Part shown: positions 16,481 through 23,051 of the stretch, piece after piece
How positions within the stretch are numbered: position 1 is the first letter of the stretch
Layout of the letters: the number at the start of each line of letters is the position of its first letter
Assembly (NCBI GenBank): GCA_029259655.1
Contig: JAJDET010000193.1
Location: 1-34,727 of the forward strand
Reading direction: 5' to 3'
Length of the DNA stretch: 34,727 nucleotides
From: Planctomycetota bacterium
Lineage (GTDB): Bacteria > Planctomycetota > UBA1135 > GCA-002686595
The notes under the pieces: model-generated
What the model was told of the DNA's origin: nothing
The model's database searches: none
What the model saw: only the letters and a program-made list of their open reading frames with translations
Position numbers and translations under genes: made by a program

Positions 16481-17251
16481 ATGCCTCGTAGCGAGGGCGT
16501 GTTTCCGCAGGCCTGGGACAAGCGCATCGAACCGGCGAGCTCGATCCCCGAACACGTCCACGACGTCGTGGCTCTCTCGCTGACCCTCTCCGGCCGGTAT
16601 GTCGAGGAGTTCGAGAACGAGACCCAGACGTGTGGGGCGTTCGGACTGCAGCTCAAGCCGCACGGCGTGCCGCACGCAACGTTCACCCGAGAAGGGGCAC
16701 GCATCTTCACGCTCGGCGTGAGTGCCGCCGGGCTCGGAAGAACCGCGCTCGGGGCCCTGGAGCGTCCGATGCTCTGGACGCCGGGTGCGGCTTCTGCCAT
16801 CGCGCTCGGATGCCACCGGGAGCTCGAGGCGGGACGCGGCGACCGGTCGCGTGCCAACACGCTCTTGAAGGCGCTCCTCGAGCGACTCGAGCGCCAAGCG
16901 TCGTGCCCCGTTGCATCGGCACCGCGTTGGATCCTCGAGGTCGAGCGTCGCTTGCGTGCCGAGCTAGCGGCTCCCCCTGCGCTCGAAGAGCTCGCACGCG
17001 GCGTCGACGTCCACCCCGTCCACCTCGCGCGGGTCTTTCGCCGCACCTTCGGTGTCTCAGCCGGAGAGTGGGTGCACGGTGCTCGAGCGGACCTTGCCGC
17101 GAGCGCACTGATGGAAACGGACGAGCCGGTCGCGACGCTGGCCCTTCGGCTCGGCTACTACGATCAGAGCCACTTCGGTCGGCACTTCAGGCGCGAGACG
17201 GGGTGGACCCCGTGGCGGCTCCGGAGGGCGGCTCGGGCGCTAAAAGGCTAG
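16481..17251 (+). CDS. AraC family transcriptional regulator
   Basis: The 256-aa protein has an N-terminal cupin-like sensing region (about 1-120) containing PASSIPEHVHDVVALSLTLSG and LKPHGVPHATFTREGARIFTLG. The C-terminal AraC/XylS DNA-binding domain holds two helix-turn-helix units: LEELARGVDVHPVHLARVFRR, and the second around VATLALRLGYYDQSHFGRHF with the family signature FRRETGWTPWRLRR. It probably binds the 145-base divergent region and controls the S9 peptidase and itself; no operator was identified by eye. The start is ATG 16481; an in-frame GTG at 16448 would add 11 residues with no better ribosome-binding site. The ligand is unknown. Confidence 0.9.
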   Translation: MPRSEGVFPQAWDKRIEPASSIPEHVHDVVALSLTLSGRYVEEFENETQTCGAFGLQLKPHGVPHATFTREGARIFTLGVSAAGLGRTALGALERPMLWTPGAASAIALGCHRELEAGRGDRSRANTLLKALLERLERQASCPVASAPRWILEVERRLRAELAAPPALEELARGVDVHPVHLARVFRRTFGVSAGEWVHGARADLAASALMETDEPVATLALRLGYYDQSHFGRHFRRETGWTPWRLRRAARALKG

Positions 17252-17312
17252 TCCCGAGGTTTCGATCGTCCTATTCGTCCGCCAGGTCCCGTGCCATGGT
17301 GTCGGATCGACC

Positions 17313-17471
17313 ATGAAGTACCTCGACCGCACCGCTCGCTTCATCGCTGACGGAAAGCCGTTCCGATACGTGGCCCATCCCAACGCCGATCACGGCCTGC
17401 GCGATGCGCGTCGCGGAGAGGGGATCGACCACTGGACCGATCTCCGCTGGTTCGAGGAGGAAGTGAGGTGA
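17313..17471 (+). pseudogene. C-terminal fragment resembling an S9/alpha-beta hydrolase, or a small coupled ORF
   Basis: The 52-codon frame reads MKYLDRTARFIADGKPFRYV, then HPNADHGL and a short tail WTDLRWFEEEVR. This closely resembles the last about 50 residues of S9B-type peptidases, where a GKPF...P...HGL segment carries the catalytic His, followed by a Trp-rich terminal helix. No nucleophile or Asp part is present upstream, because the AraC gene ends at 17251. It is best read as the remnant of a deleted peptidase gene, or as a leader ORF. Its TGA overlaps the GTG of the serine hydrolase by four bases, and a GGAGG-containing stretch inside its last codons serves as that gene's ribosome-binding site, so its translation may couple to the next gene. 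Confidence 0.5.
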
Positions 17472-18541
17472 TCGTGAAATCGTGCATCAAGGCGCTCCTC
17501 CTGATCGGCACCGCGGGAACGATCTGCAGTGCTTGCGCGCTGTTCGCCTACGGGCAGTACGTCCACGGGCCCGATCTCGCACCGACGGATCCCTCGATCT
17601 CGCTCAAGGGTGACTACCCGCCCCCCGATGGATGGAGCGAGGCGGCTGTCGCGGACGCGTTCACCCTGGCCGACGAGCTCGGCGCATCCTCGGTCATCGT
17701 GATCGCGGACGGCCGCACCGTGGCCGAGTGGGGCGAAACGAATCGGAAGATCTCCGCGCATTCGGTGCGGAAGAGCCTGGTGAGCGCGCTCTACGGCGTG
17801 GCGATCGAGCGCGGCCTGGTCGACATCTCGATGACCATGAGCGAGCTCGGGATCGAGGAAAGCGATCCGCCCCTGAACGAGGTCGAGCGGGGCGCACGGA
17901 TCGAGGACCTCCTCACGTCGCGCTCCGGGATCTACCACCCGTCCGTCCGTGACGACAACGGGCCCTACCCCGAGCGTGGCGCACACGCCCCGAACGAGGC
18001 TTTCGTCTACAACAACTGGAGCTTCAACGCCGTGGGCGGGGTCTTCGAGCAGCTCACCGGCCTGTCGCTCGGCCAGGCGTTCGCGGAGTGGATCGCCGGC
18101 CCCATCGGCATGCAGGACTTCGTTCCCGAGGACGTGCGCTACGAGCACGGGGAGGAGTCAGTGTTTCCCGCCTACCGCTTCTGGATGTCCGGGCGCGACC
18201 TGATGCGCTTCGGGCTCCTGTACTTGAATGGCGGTCGGTGGGGAGACCGCCAGGTCGTTCCGGAGGAGTGGGTCGTGCGGAGCCTGAGTCCGATCTCGGA
18301 CAGGGGCGATGGAGTCTCCTACGAATACATGTGGTGGATCATGCCGGGCGGCTCCTACCTGGCCACGGGGACGGGAGGGCAGAAGATCCGCATCTACCCC
18401 GACAGGCAGACCGTTCTCGTCACGCGTGTCGACACGGGTGAGGGCCTGTCGCGAGGCGTGTGGTGGAAGTGGGGGCCGCGCGTGACGAACTCCGACACGT
18501 CCGAGTTGATGAGACGCCTGTCCGCCTTCGTCGGGGAATAG
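17468..18541 (+). CDS. Beta-lactamase-fold serine hydrolase, membrane-anchored or exported
   Basis: The 357-aa protein has an N-terminal hydrophobic segment (SCIKALLLIGTAGTICSACALFAYG) acting as signal or anchor; Cys20 or Cys23 could be lipidated, but the lipobox is weak. The class C/NylB fold motifs are SVRK (Ser99-Lys102), YNN (Tyr181-Asn183, in FVYNNWSFN) and TGTGGQKIRIYP at the KTG position. All key residues are present, so it is probably active as an esterase, amidase or peptidase on envelope substrates. The GTG start at 17468 overlaps the preceding TGA and has a strong GGAGG behind it. It resembles the other serine hydrolase at 11817 in catalytic layout but lacks that protein's extra N-terminal beta domain. 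Confidence 0.87.
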   Translation: MIVKSCIKALLLIGTAGTICSACALFAYGQYVHGPDLAPTDPSISLKGDYPPPDGWSEAAVADAFTLADELGASSVIVIADGRTVAEWGETNRKISAHSVRKSLVSALYGVAIERGLVDISMTMSELGIEESDPPLNEVERGARIEDLLTSRSGIYHPSVRDDNGPYPERGAHAPNEAFVYNNWSFNAVGGVFEQLTGLSLGQAFAEWIAGPIGMQDFVPEDVRYEHGEESVFPAYRFWMSGRDLMRFGLLYLNGGRWGDRQVVPEEWVVRSLSPISDRGDGVSYEYMWWIMPGGSYLATGTGGQKIRIYPDRQTVLVTRVDTGEGLSRGVWWKWGPRVTNSDTSELMRRLSAFVGE

Positions 18542-18560
18542 AGAGGTCCTCGAAATCCGA

Positions 18561-18595
18561 TTGACACTCGAGGCTTTGCAACGCAAAGTATCGAT
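18561..18595 (+). promoter_or_regulatory. Probable promoter with palindromic operator, site 1
   Basis: A consensus -35 box TTGACA lies at 18561-18566. Thirteen bases from its start comes the perfect palindrome CTTTGC-AAC-GCAAAG (18574-18588), occupying the spacer and -10 area. No strong -10 is visible. It sits 27 bases ahead of the membrane protein/winged-helix operon. The same palindrome with a different centre recurs after the regulator gene, which points to binding by that regulator and autorepression; binding itself is inferred. Confidence 0.6.
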
Positions 18596-18615
18596 GCTCG
18601 ACGAGCGCAACGGTG

Positions 18616-19233
18616 ATGGAGACCCGCGAAGCACTGCGCCAGATCTCTCAGATCCGCCAGCAGATGGCGCAGGGTGAGGTGTTCCGCGGCTACCGATCCC
18701 TGACGGTCGGCGGGTCCGGAGTGCTGGCACTCCTGGCCGCGGGCTACCAGGCGTCGTTCGTGACCTCGCCCGAGACCGACCTCCTGCGCTACGTCGTCCT
18801 GTGGGTCGGCGTCGCCGCCGTCAGCCTCCTGGCGGCCGGCGCCGAGGTGGGGTGGCGGGCGCGAATCGCCGGGCCGGGACTGGCCCGCGAGGCGACCCTC
18901 CTGGCAGCGGAGCGGTTCTTGCCGTGCGTGGTGGTGGGATCGCTCCTCACGCTCTTCATCTACCGCGGCGCACCGGAAGCCGCGTGGATGTTGCCGGGGA
19001 CGTGGTCGCTCGTGTTCAGCCTCGGCATCTTCGCGTCGTACCGCATGCTCCCTCGGCAGGTCTCGTGGGTCGGGCTGTACTACGTCGCGTGCGGAGTCGC
19101 GTGCATGTTGTGGGGGCAGGGAGCCAACGCTCTGTCGCCGTGGCAGATGGGGATCAGCTTCGGCGGCGGCCAGCTCCTGGGCGCGGCGATCCTGTACTGG
19201 ACCCTGGAGCGGACCGATGGCTCGCAAGCGTAA
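18616..19233 (+). CDS. Multi-pass membrane protein co-transcribed with winged-helix regulator
   Basis: The 205-aa protein is of a type commonly paired with a small winged-helix regulator, but I cannot name a family. A cytoplasmic-looking N-terminus (METREALRQISQIRQQMAQGEVFRGYR) is followed by about six hydrophobic segments: LTVGGSGVLALLAAGYQASF, YVVLWVGVAAVSLLAAGAEV, FLPCVVVGSLLTLFIY, TWSLVFSLGIFASYRML, VSWVGLYYVACGVACMLWG and ISFGGGQLLGAAILYW. No enzymatic motif is seen. ATG 18616 is preferred to an adjacent GTG at 18613. Its last 17 bases overlap the next gene, so the two are translationally coupled. The promoter upstream carries a palindromic operator. Confidence 0.8.
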   Translation: METREALRQISQIRQQMAQGEVFRGYRSLTVGGSGVLALLAAGYQASFVTSPETDLLRYVVLWVGVAAVSLLAAGAEVGWRARIAGPGLAREATLLAAERFLPCVVVGSLLTLFIYRGAPEAAWMLPGTWSLVFSLGIFASYRMLPRQVSWVGLYYVACGVACMLWGQGANALSPWQMGISFGGGQLLGAAILYWTLERTDGSQA

Positions 19234-19612
19234 GAAGCAGAAGTCTCCCGCCGGAGCGGGCCGGTTCGCCTACGAAGGGCTCGACCGCGTGATCCACGAG
19301 AAGGCGCGGCTGGGAATCCTGGCGTCGCTGGCGGCCCACGAAGGAGGCCTCTTGTTCAACGACCTGAAGCAGGCCTGTTCGCTGACGGACGGCAACCTCA
19401 GTCGACACCTCGCCGTGCTGAGCGAGGCCGACCTCGTCGAGATCTCGAAGCGCAACGAAGGACCGCGACCGCAGACCATGTACCGGCTCACGCGGAGCGG
19501 TCGCAAGCGGTTCGCCGAGTACATCAACGTCCTGGAGAGCGTGATCGCGGATGCTCAACCAGAGCCGCGCTCGAGATCCGGCCGGGTGTCGACTCGCTGG
19601 TCTCCGGCATGA
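19217..19612 (+). CDS. Winged-helix transcriptional regulator (ArsR/MarR-like, HTH_34 type)
   Basis: The 131-aa protein starts with a basic tail (MARKRKKQK). The winged helix is clear: LDRVIHEKARLGILASLAAH (helix 1), GLLFNDLKQACSLTDGNLSRHLAVLSEADLVEISK (helix-turn-helix with recognition helix DGNLSRHLAVL) and the wing RNEGPRPQTMYRLTRSGRKRF. It has no metal-binding Cys pattern, so it is not a classic ArsR sensor. Its partner is the overlapping membrane protein gene, a frequent pairing for this regulator type. The two CTTTGC-N3-GCAAAG palindromes that flank this operon are the natural candidate binding sites. The last about 20 residues (PEPRSRSGRVSTRWSPA) look unstructured. Confidence 0.87.
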   Translation: MARKRKKQKSPAGAGRFAYEGLDRVIHEKARLGILASLAAHEGGLLFNDLKQACSLTDGNLSRHLAVLSEADLVEISKRNEGPRPQTMYRLTRSGRKRFAEYINVLESVIADAQPEPRSRSGRVSTRWSPA

Positions 19613-19637
19613 CCTCCGCGCTCCCCGCCCCCTTTTT

Positions 19638-19663
19638 TTGACCAATCACTTTGCGCGGCAAAG
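19638..19663 (+). promoter_or_regulatory. Probable promoter with palindromic operator, site 2
   Basis: TTGACC at 19638-19643, preceded by a run of seven T, resembles a -35 box. Eleven bases from its start is CTTTGC-GCG-GCAAAG (19649-19663), with the same 6-base arms and 3-base centre length as site 1. The arrangement copies site 1 and points to the right. No intact plus-strand gene follows; only a short hydrophobic frame from about 19681 (LVLVLVSSVLAGLLTLTRG) is seen before the minus-strand gene at 19765. Confidence 0.55.
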
Positions 19664-19764
19664 CCTTCCTGAGCCGACTGGTGCTGGTCCTGGTCTCGAG
19701 CGTCCTGGCCGGCCTGTTGACGCTGACTCGCGGTCGACCGGGACCGATCACCTCGGCTTCCGGG

Positions 19765-20046
19765 TCACTTGTAGATGTTGCCGAGCCAGCGCGCGTCGTG
19801 GAGCCGCCGTTCCGGATCGAGGGGGGTCGGGTCGAACTCCATCGAGGAGACGAACCGCGGTCCACCTCCCGGATCGGCCAGCTTGACGCCGAAGTCCAGG
19901 AAGGTCGCGCCCTCCTCGCCCGCCCGGAACCAGTGGATGTTCGCGCGCGTCCTCGTCAGGGACGAGGTGCGGCCGGGCAGCAAGACGGTGCTCGAGACCT
20001 CACGCACCGGCACGCCGGCGTGGGGTTCCGTTCCGTCGGGGCTCAT
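19765..20046 (-). CDS. Small protein resembling the C-terminal part of PCO/ADO thiol dioxygenases
   Basis: The protein has 93 aa. The segment TRANIHWFRAGEEGATFLDF resembles the GGNIHxFxA...AxLDVL strand pair near the C-terminus of plant cysteine oxidase/cysteamine dioxygenase (ADO) proteins, where a His ligates iron. The usual N-terminal half with the other His ligands is missing, and the frame begins at an ATG with a good AGGTGA ribosome-binding site, so it is either a shortened relative or an unrelated small protein. Catalysis is unlikely without the other ligands. The tail MEFDPTPLDPERRLHDARWLGNIYK has no known motif. It lies 122 bases downstream of the membrane gene on the same strand. 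The family call is tentative. Confidence 0.5.
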   Translation of the reverse strand: MSPDGTEPHAGVPVREVSSTVLLPGRTSSLTRTRANIHWFRAGEEGATFLDFGVKLADPGGGPRFVSSMEFDPTPLDPERRLHDARWLGNIYK

Positions 20047-20168
20047 GGCTCACCTTTCACGGGGAGACTCGTCCGGGTATTCGAAGCGAAGTAGAGGATG
20101 CACGCTCTCTATCCGGAGCGGGTCGGCTGATTCCCGTCAAACGACCTGCATACGCGAGGCGCTCTCGT

Positions 20169-21014
20169 TCACGTCGCGAGCCTTCGACACGCGGTGGTCA
20201 GGAGGGCCGAGACAACGACACAGGTCAGGAGGACGACGGCCATCACTAACACCTCCTTTTCATCCGGGTGTCCCCTCTCGCCGACGATCCACCACGCGTG
20301 CAGGGCCCCGACCGCGACTCCGTAGTACACACCGTAGAGGGCGGCGCGTCGCGCGGTGTCGAGCCGGCGGCGCAGGAGGACGCTCGTCACCACGAGCACG
20401 ATCGCGAACGGCGGCGTGGCCATGAGATAGGGGTTCACGTTGCGGCCACCGCGCTCTTCGGTGATCAGGACGAGGCCGAGCAGGAGTCCGACCCCGAGCA
20501 CGCTCGAGGCGGTCGCGAGCAGGGGCAATCCGAACCGCGCGGCGCGACGGAGCGGCGGCCGCTTCGTGCACGCGAGCTGCGGACGCAGGCGCACGGAGAA
20601 GGCGTGCAGGAGAGGCGCGAGCAAGGCCTGGATCGTCGCGGTCAGGAGCAGCGTCGCGAAGAGCTCCTCGGACAGGAAGTTGTTGTGGCCGCCCTGCTGC
20701 ATCTGGACGAGAGCGCCCCAGGTGACGATCGCGCTCACTCCGCCGAACGCGTAGGTCACGCCCCACAGCGCGGCGTCGAGGGAGCCGGCGAGACGCAGGT
20801 GGCGCGTGAACGGCAGCGTCAGGAACGCGAGGCCGTAGCCCAGGAGCGCCAGCCCGGCGAAGAACATCGGCCGAAGATCGAACCCTCCGTGTCCGCGTGG
20901 CCGGTCGTCTCCGACCACGAGGCGTTCGATGACGCCCGGGACGATCATGACGCCGAAGGCGACGGCGAACCCGATCGAGAGCTCCACGGCGCGGGAACGG
21001 GGGGCGCGACTCAT
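20169..21014 (-). CDS. Multi-pass membrane protein of unknown function
   Basis: The 281-aa protein has roughly seven to eight hydrophobic segments, starting with VELSIGFAVAFGVMIVPGVI and FFAGLALLGYGLAFLTLPF, then WGVTYAFGGVSAIVTWGALV, LLTATIQALLAPLLHAF, FGLPLLATASSVLGVGLLLGLVLI, PPFAIVLVVTSVLL, ALYGVYYGVAVGALHAWWIV and LVMAVVLLTCVVVSALLTTA. I recognise no family or catalytic motif. ATG 21014 has GGAG about nine bases upstream and lies only four bases after the SMI1/KNR4 gene stop, so the two are co-transcribed. The gene order suggests a membrane partner for the SMI1-like protein, but there is no direct evidence. Confidence 0.75.
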   Translation of the reverse strand: MSRAPRSRAVELSIGFAVAFGVMIVPGVIERLVVGDDRPRGHGGFDLRPMFFAGLALLGYGLAFLTLPFTRHLRLAGSLDAALWGVTYAFGGVSAIVTWGALVQMQQGGHNNFLSEELFATLLLTATIQALLAPLLHAFSVRLRPQLACTKRPPLRRAARFGLPLLATASSVLGVGLLLGLVLITEERGGRNVNPYLMATPPFAIVLVVTSVLLRRRLDTARRAALYGVYYGVAVGALHAWWIVGERGHPDEKEVLVMAVVLLTCVVVSALLTTACRRLAT

Positions 21015-21018
21015 GGAA

Positions 21019-21744
21019 TCAACTCCGGAACAGGCGACTCCAGAAACCCGCCGGTCTCCGATAGGCGAACACCGCGCGCATACCGAAGCGCCTGACAGGC
21101 GTGCGGGGTCCGTACCGGCCCCACGAGAAGCCCTGGCCGATCTGTGCGTTTCGAAGATCGACGATCTGCCAGGCGTCGTCGAGCTCGCGCGCGAACCGGC
21201 GGAGCTCCTCGTCGGTGCCGTCCAGACACTCCGCTCGCGAGCGGACGCCGGGGTTCGTGCGCCAGACCTCGAACAGCCGGTCCTCGTGTACGTCGTCGAC
21301 GAGGCTCTCGTGCGGCGGCTGCGAGGCCCGGAAGAGCTCCGCGAGGAAGTGCGCCAGGCTCGGGCTCTGGTAGAGCACGACCGGCGCGTCGTGGCAGGCG
21401 AACCAGATCGGCGCGAGGTCCGTGGAGTCGGGCGAGAGGTCGGCGACCCAGAAGTTCCCGAAGCCGTCGGACGCGATGGGGAGCCCGGTCGGGAAGATCT
21501 CCCGCTGCTCGTAGTCCAGGTCGCGACCCGTGAAGTCGACGACGTCCGCGACCGAGCCCTCGATGCCGCGGCAGTGCAGCACGAGCTCGCGGACGGCGTC
21601 GGGAAGCGCGAAGGGCAGCGTCGCGGCGAAGCTCTCGAGCTCGCCGGAGGTCAGTCCGGGCAAGAGCTCGAGCGCGACGGCTTCTCCGTCGTCGTCGATC
21701 CGTTCCGACTCGCCGGCAGCGAGGATCGTCTGGAGGGGATTCAA
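21019..21744 (-). CDS. SMI1/KNR4 family protein
   Basis: The protein has about 241 aa. The first about 150 residues fit the SMI1/KNR4 (SUKH) fold: PDAVRELVLHCRGIEG, GLPIASDGFGNFWVADL and APIWFACHDAPVVLYQSPSLAHFLAELF are the typical G-x-WhD-like core. The C-terminal part (about 150-241) holds DDAWQIVDLRNAQIGQGFSWGRYGP and a basic tail. In bacteria SUKH proteins often serve as immunity proteins against secreted or contact-delivered toxins; no toxin gene is seen here, so a housekeeping role is equally possible. The start is uncertain: TTG at 21744 is used because it begins just after the cupin stop and matches the domain start, but no ribosome-binding site is evident. Confidence 0.75.
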   Translation of the reverse strand: MNPLQTILAAGESERIDDDGEAVALELLPGLTSGELESFAATLPFALPDAVRELVLHCRGIEGSVADVVDFTGRDLDYEQREIFPTGLPIASDGFGNFWVADLSPDSTDLAPIWFACHDAPVVLYQSPSLAHFLAELFRASQPPHESLVDDVHEDRLFEVWRTNPGVRSRAECLDGTDEELRRFARELDDAWQIVDLRNAQIGQGFSWGRYGPRTPVRRFGMRAVFAYRRPAGFWSRLFRS

Positions 21745-21763
21745 GCGTCGGTGCCGCGCGGGA

Positions 21764-22093
21764 TCAGGGTGCCACCGGGACGTAGTCGTACTCGCCGACA
21801 CCCTGCACGAGCATGAACCGGCAAGGCCCTCCACCGGATCCCGACACGAAATGGGGACTGCCCGGTGGAACGTCGAGTGTCTCCCCCGCCTGCAGGACGT
21901 GGACGGCTTCGGGTCTCCGCGTCCGCACTTCCATCGGACCTCGCATGCAGAAGAAGCGGTCCGTGATGAACGTGTGGGCGTGCCAGGGCACCGTCTGACC
22001 GGCGGAGAGGGAGAGCAGGCGCACGCGCAGACCCGGCGCCTCCGCCAGGGTCCTGCGCTCCTCCGCCTCGTATTCACCCTGGGCGTCGCTCAT
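21764..22093 (-). CDS. Small cupin-domain protein
   Basis: The 109-aa single-domain cupin shows motif 1 as VPWHAHTFITDRFFCMRG and motif 2 as LDVPPGSPHFVSGSGGG, giving a conical beta-barrel that normally holds a metal through His residues (His in WHAHT and in PHFV). The substrate is unknown; such proteins are isomerases, dioxygenases or binding proteins. ATG 22093 starts just ahead of the first strand; a longer frame to 22423 runs antisense to queF and is ignored. It is the first gene of a minus-strand run with the SMI1/KNR4 and membrane genes, and diverges from queF over about 118 bases. Confidence 0.85.
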   Translation of the reverse strand: MSDAQGEYEAEERRTLAEAPGLRVRLLSLSAGQTVPWHAHTFITDRFFCMRGPMEVRTRRPEAVHVLQAGETLDVPPGSPHFVSGSGGGPCRFMLVQGVGEYDYVPVAP

Positions 22094-22168
22094 CGTCCCG
22101 AGCGTAGCGAATCGAGCCGGTGCGGGGACCGCTCCGACGCCGTGGCGTGAGCGGCATGGCCGGGTCTT

Positions 22169-22188
22169 CCGAGGAGTCGTATCCTCGG
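22169..22188. promoter_or_regulatory. Perfect hairpin/dyad upstream of queF
   Basis: CCGAGGA (22169-22175) and TCCTCGG (22182-22188) form a perfect 7-base inverted repeat around GTCGTA, 23 bases before the queF start and in the cupin/queF divergent region. It could be an operator for a dimeric regulator or an RNA hairpin in the queF leader. It does not show preQ1 riboswitch features. Confidence 0.4.
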
Positions 22189-22211
22189 CATCCGGCGGAA
22201 GGCTTCGCCCG

Positions 22212-23051
22212 ATGAGAGATTCGCCCATGTCCGTCGACCTGCCGCTGGGTAAGCGGACGTCGTACCCGCAAGAGTATTCGCCCTCGCTCCTCGCCGGCAT
22301 CCCGCGCGAAGAGGGCCGCAGGGCGCTGGGCCTGACCGGCTCCCTGCCGTTCACGGGGGTCGACGTGTGGAACGCGCACGAGCTCTCCTGGCTGGATCCG
22401 AAAGGCAAGCCCGTCGTCGCCACGGCGGAGCTGTGGGTCCCCGCCTCATCGCCGCGGATCGTCGAGTCGAAGTCCCTGAAGCTCTACCTCGGCTCGCTGA
22501 ACGGCGCGCGTCACGAGTCGGAGTCCGCGGTACGGCAAGTGATCGCGGCGGACCTTCGCGATGTCGTGGGTGCGGAGCTCGAGGTGCGGCTCGCTCCAGC
22601 CCCGCACGAGGCCCTGCCCCAGACGGTCGACGTGCCCGCGGGAGTCTGCATCGACGACGCGGACGTCGCGATCGACACGTACACGGTGGATGCCCGGTTG
22701 CTCGAGGGGAGTGCGGACGCGAGCGACGAGGTCGAGGAGACGCTGTACTCGAACCTCTTGAAGAGCAACTGCCCGATCACCGGGCAGCCGGACTGGGCCA
22801 CGCTCTTCGTGCGCTACAGGGGCGGACGGATCGACCGCGAGGCCCTGCTCCGCTACATCGTCTCCTACCGCGACCACGCGGAGTTCCACGAGCCGTGCGT
22901 CGAGCGGATCTTCACCGACGTGAAGCGCAGCTCCGAACCCCGGGCGTTGACCGTCTTCGCGCGCTACGTCCGCCGCGGAGGGATCGACATCAATCCCTTC
23001 CGCAGCGACTTCGAGGACCTGACGGACAATGTCAAGTCCTGGCGTCAGTGA
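22212..23051 (+). CDS. queF: NADPH-dependent 7-cyano-7-deazaguanine reductase (preQ0 reductase), long type
   Basis: It reduces preQ0 to preQ1 with NADPH for queuosine in tRNA anticodons. The 279-aa length and two tandem tunnelling-fold halves match the long E. coli-type QueF. Diagnostic motifs are ESKSLKLYLGSLN (substrate Glu and QueF motif), the thioimide-forming Cys187 in LKSNCPITGQPDW with Asp194 seven residues later, the IDREALLRYIVSYRDHAEFHE segment and RYVRRGGIDINPFRS at the end. Start ATG 22212; ATG 22227 is also possible. No other queuosine gene is in the window, so it acts as a dispersed pathway gene. Its last 20 bases overlap the convergent membrane gene. Confidence 0.95.
   Translation: MRDSPMSVDLPLGKRTSYPQEYSPSLLAGIPREEGRRALGLTGSLPFTGVDVWNAHELSWLDPKGKPVVATAELWVPASSPRIVESKSLKLYLGSLNGARHESESAVRQVIAADLRDVVGAELEVRLAPAPHEALPQTVDVPAGVCIDDADVAIDTYTVDARLLEGSADASDEVEETLYSNLLKSNCPITGQPDWATLFVRYRGGRIDREALLRYIVSYRDHAEFHEPCVERIFTDVKRSSEPRALTVFARYVRRGGIDINPFRSDFEDLTDNVKSWRQ

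Noticed and set aside
22094-22211. preQ1 riboswitch ahead of queF
   Set aside because: No A-rich tail or pseudoknot pattern of preQ1 aptamers is present; only a simple dyad is seen.
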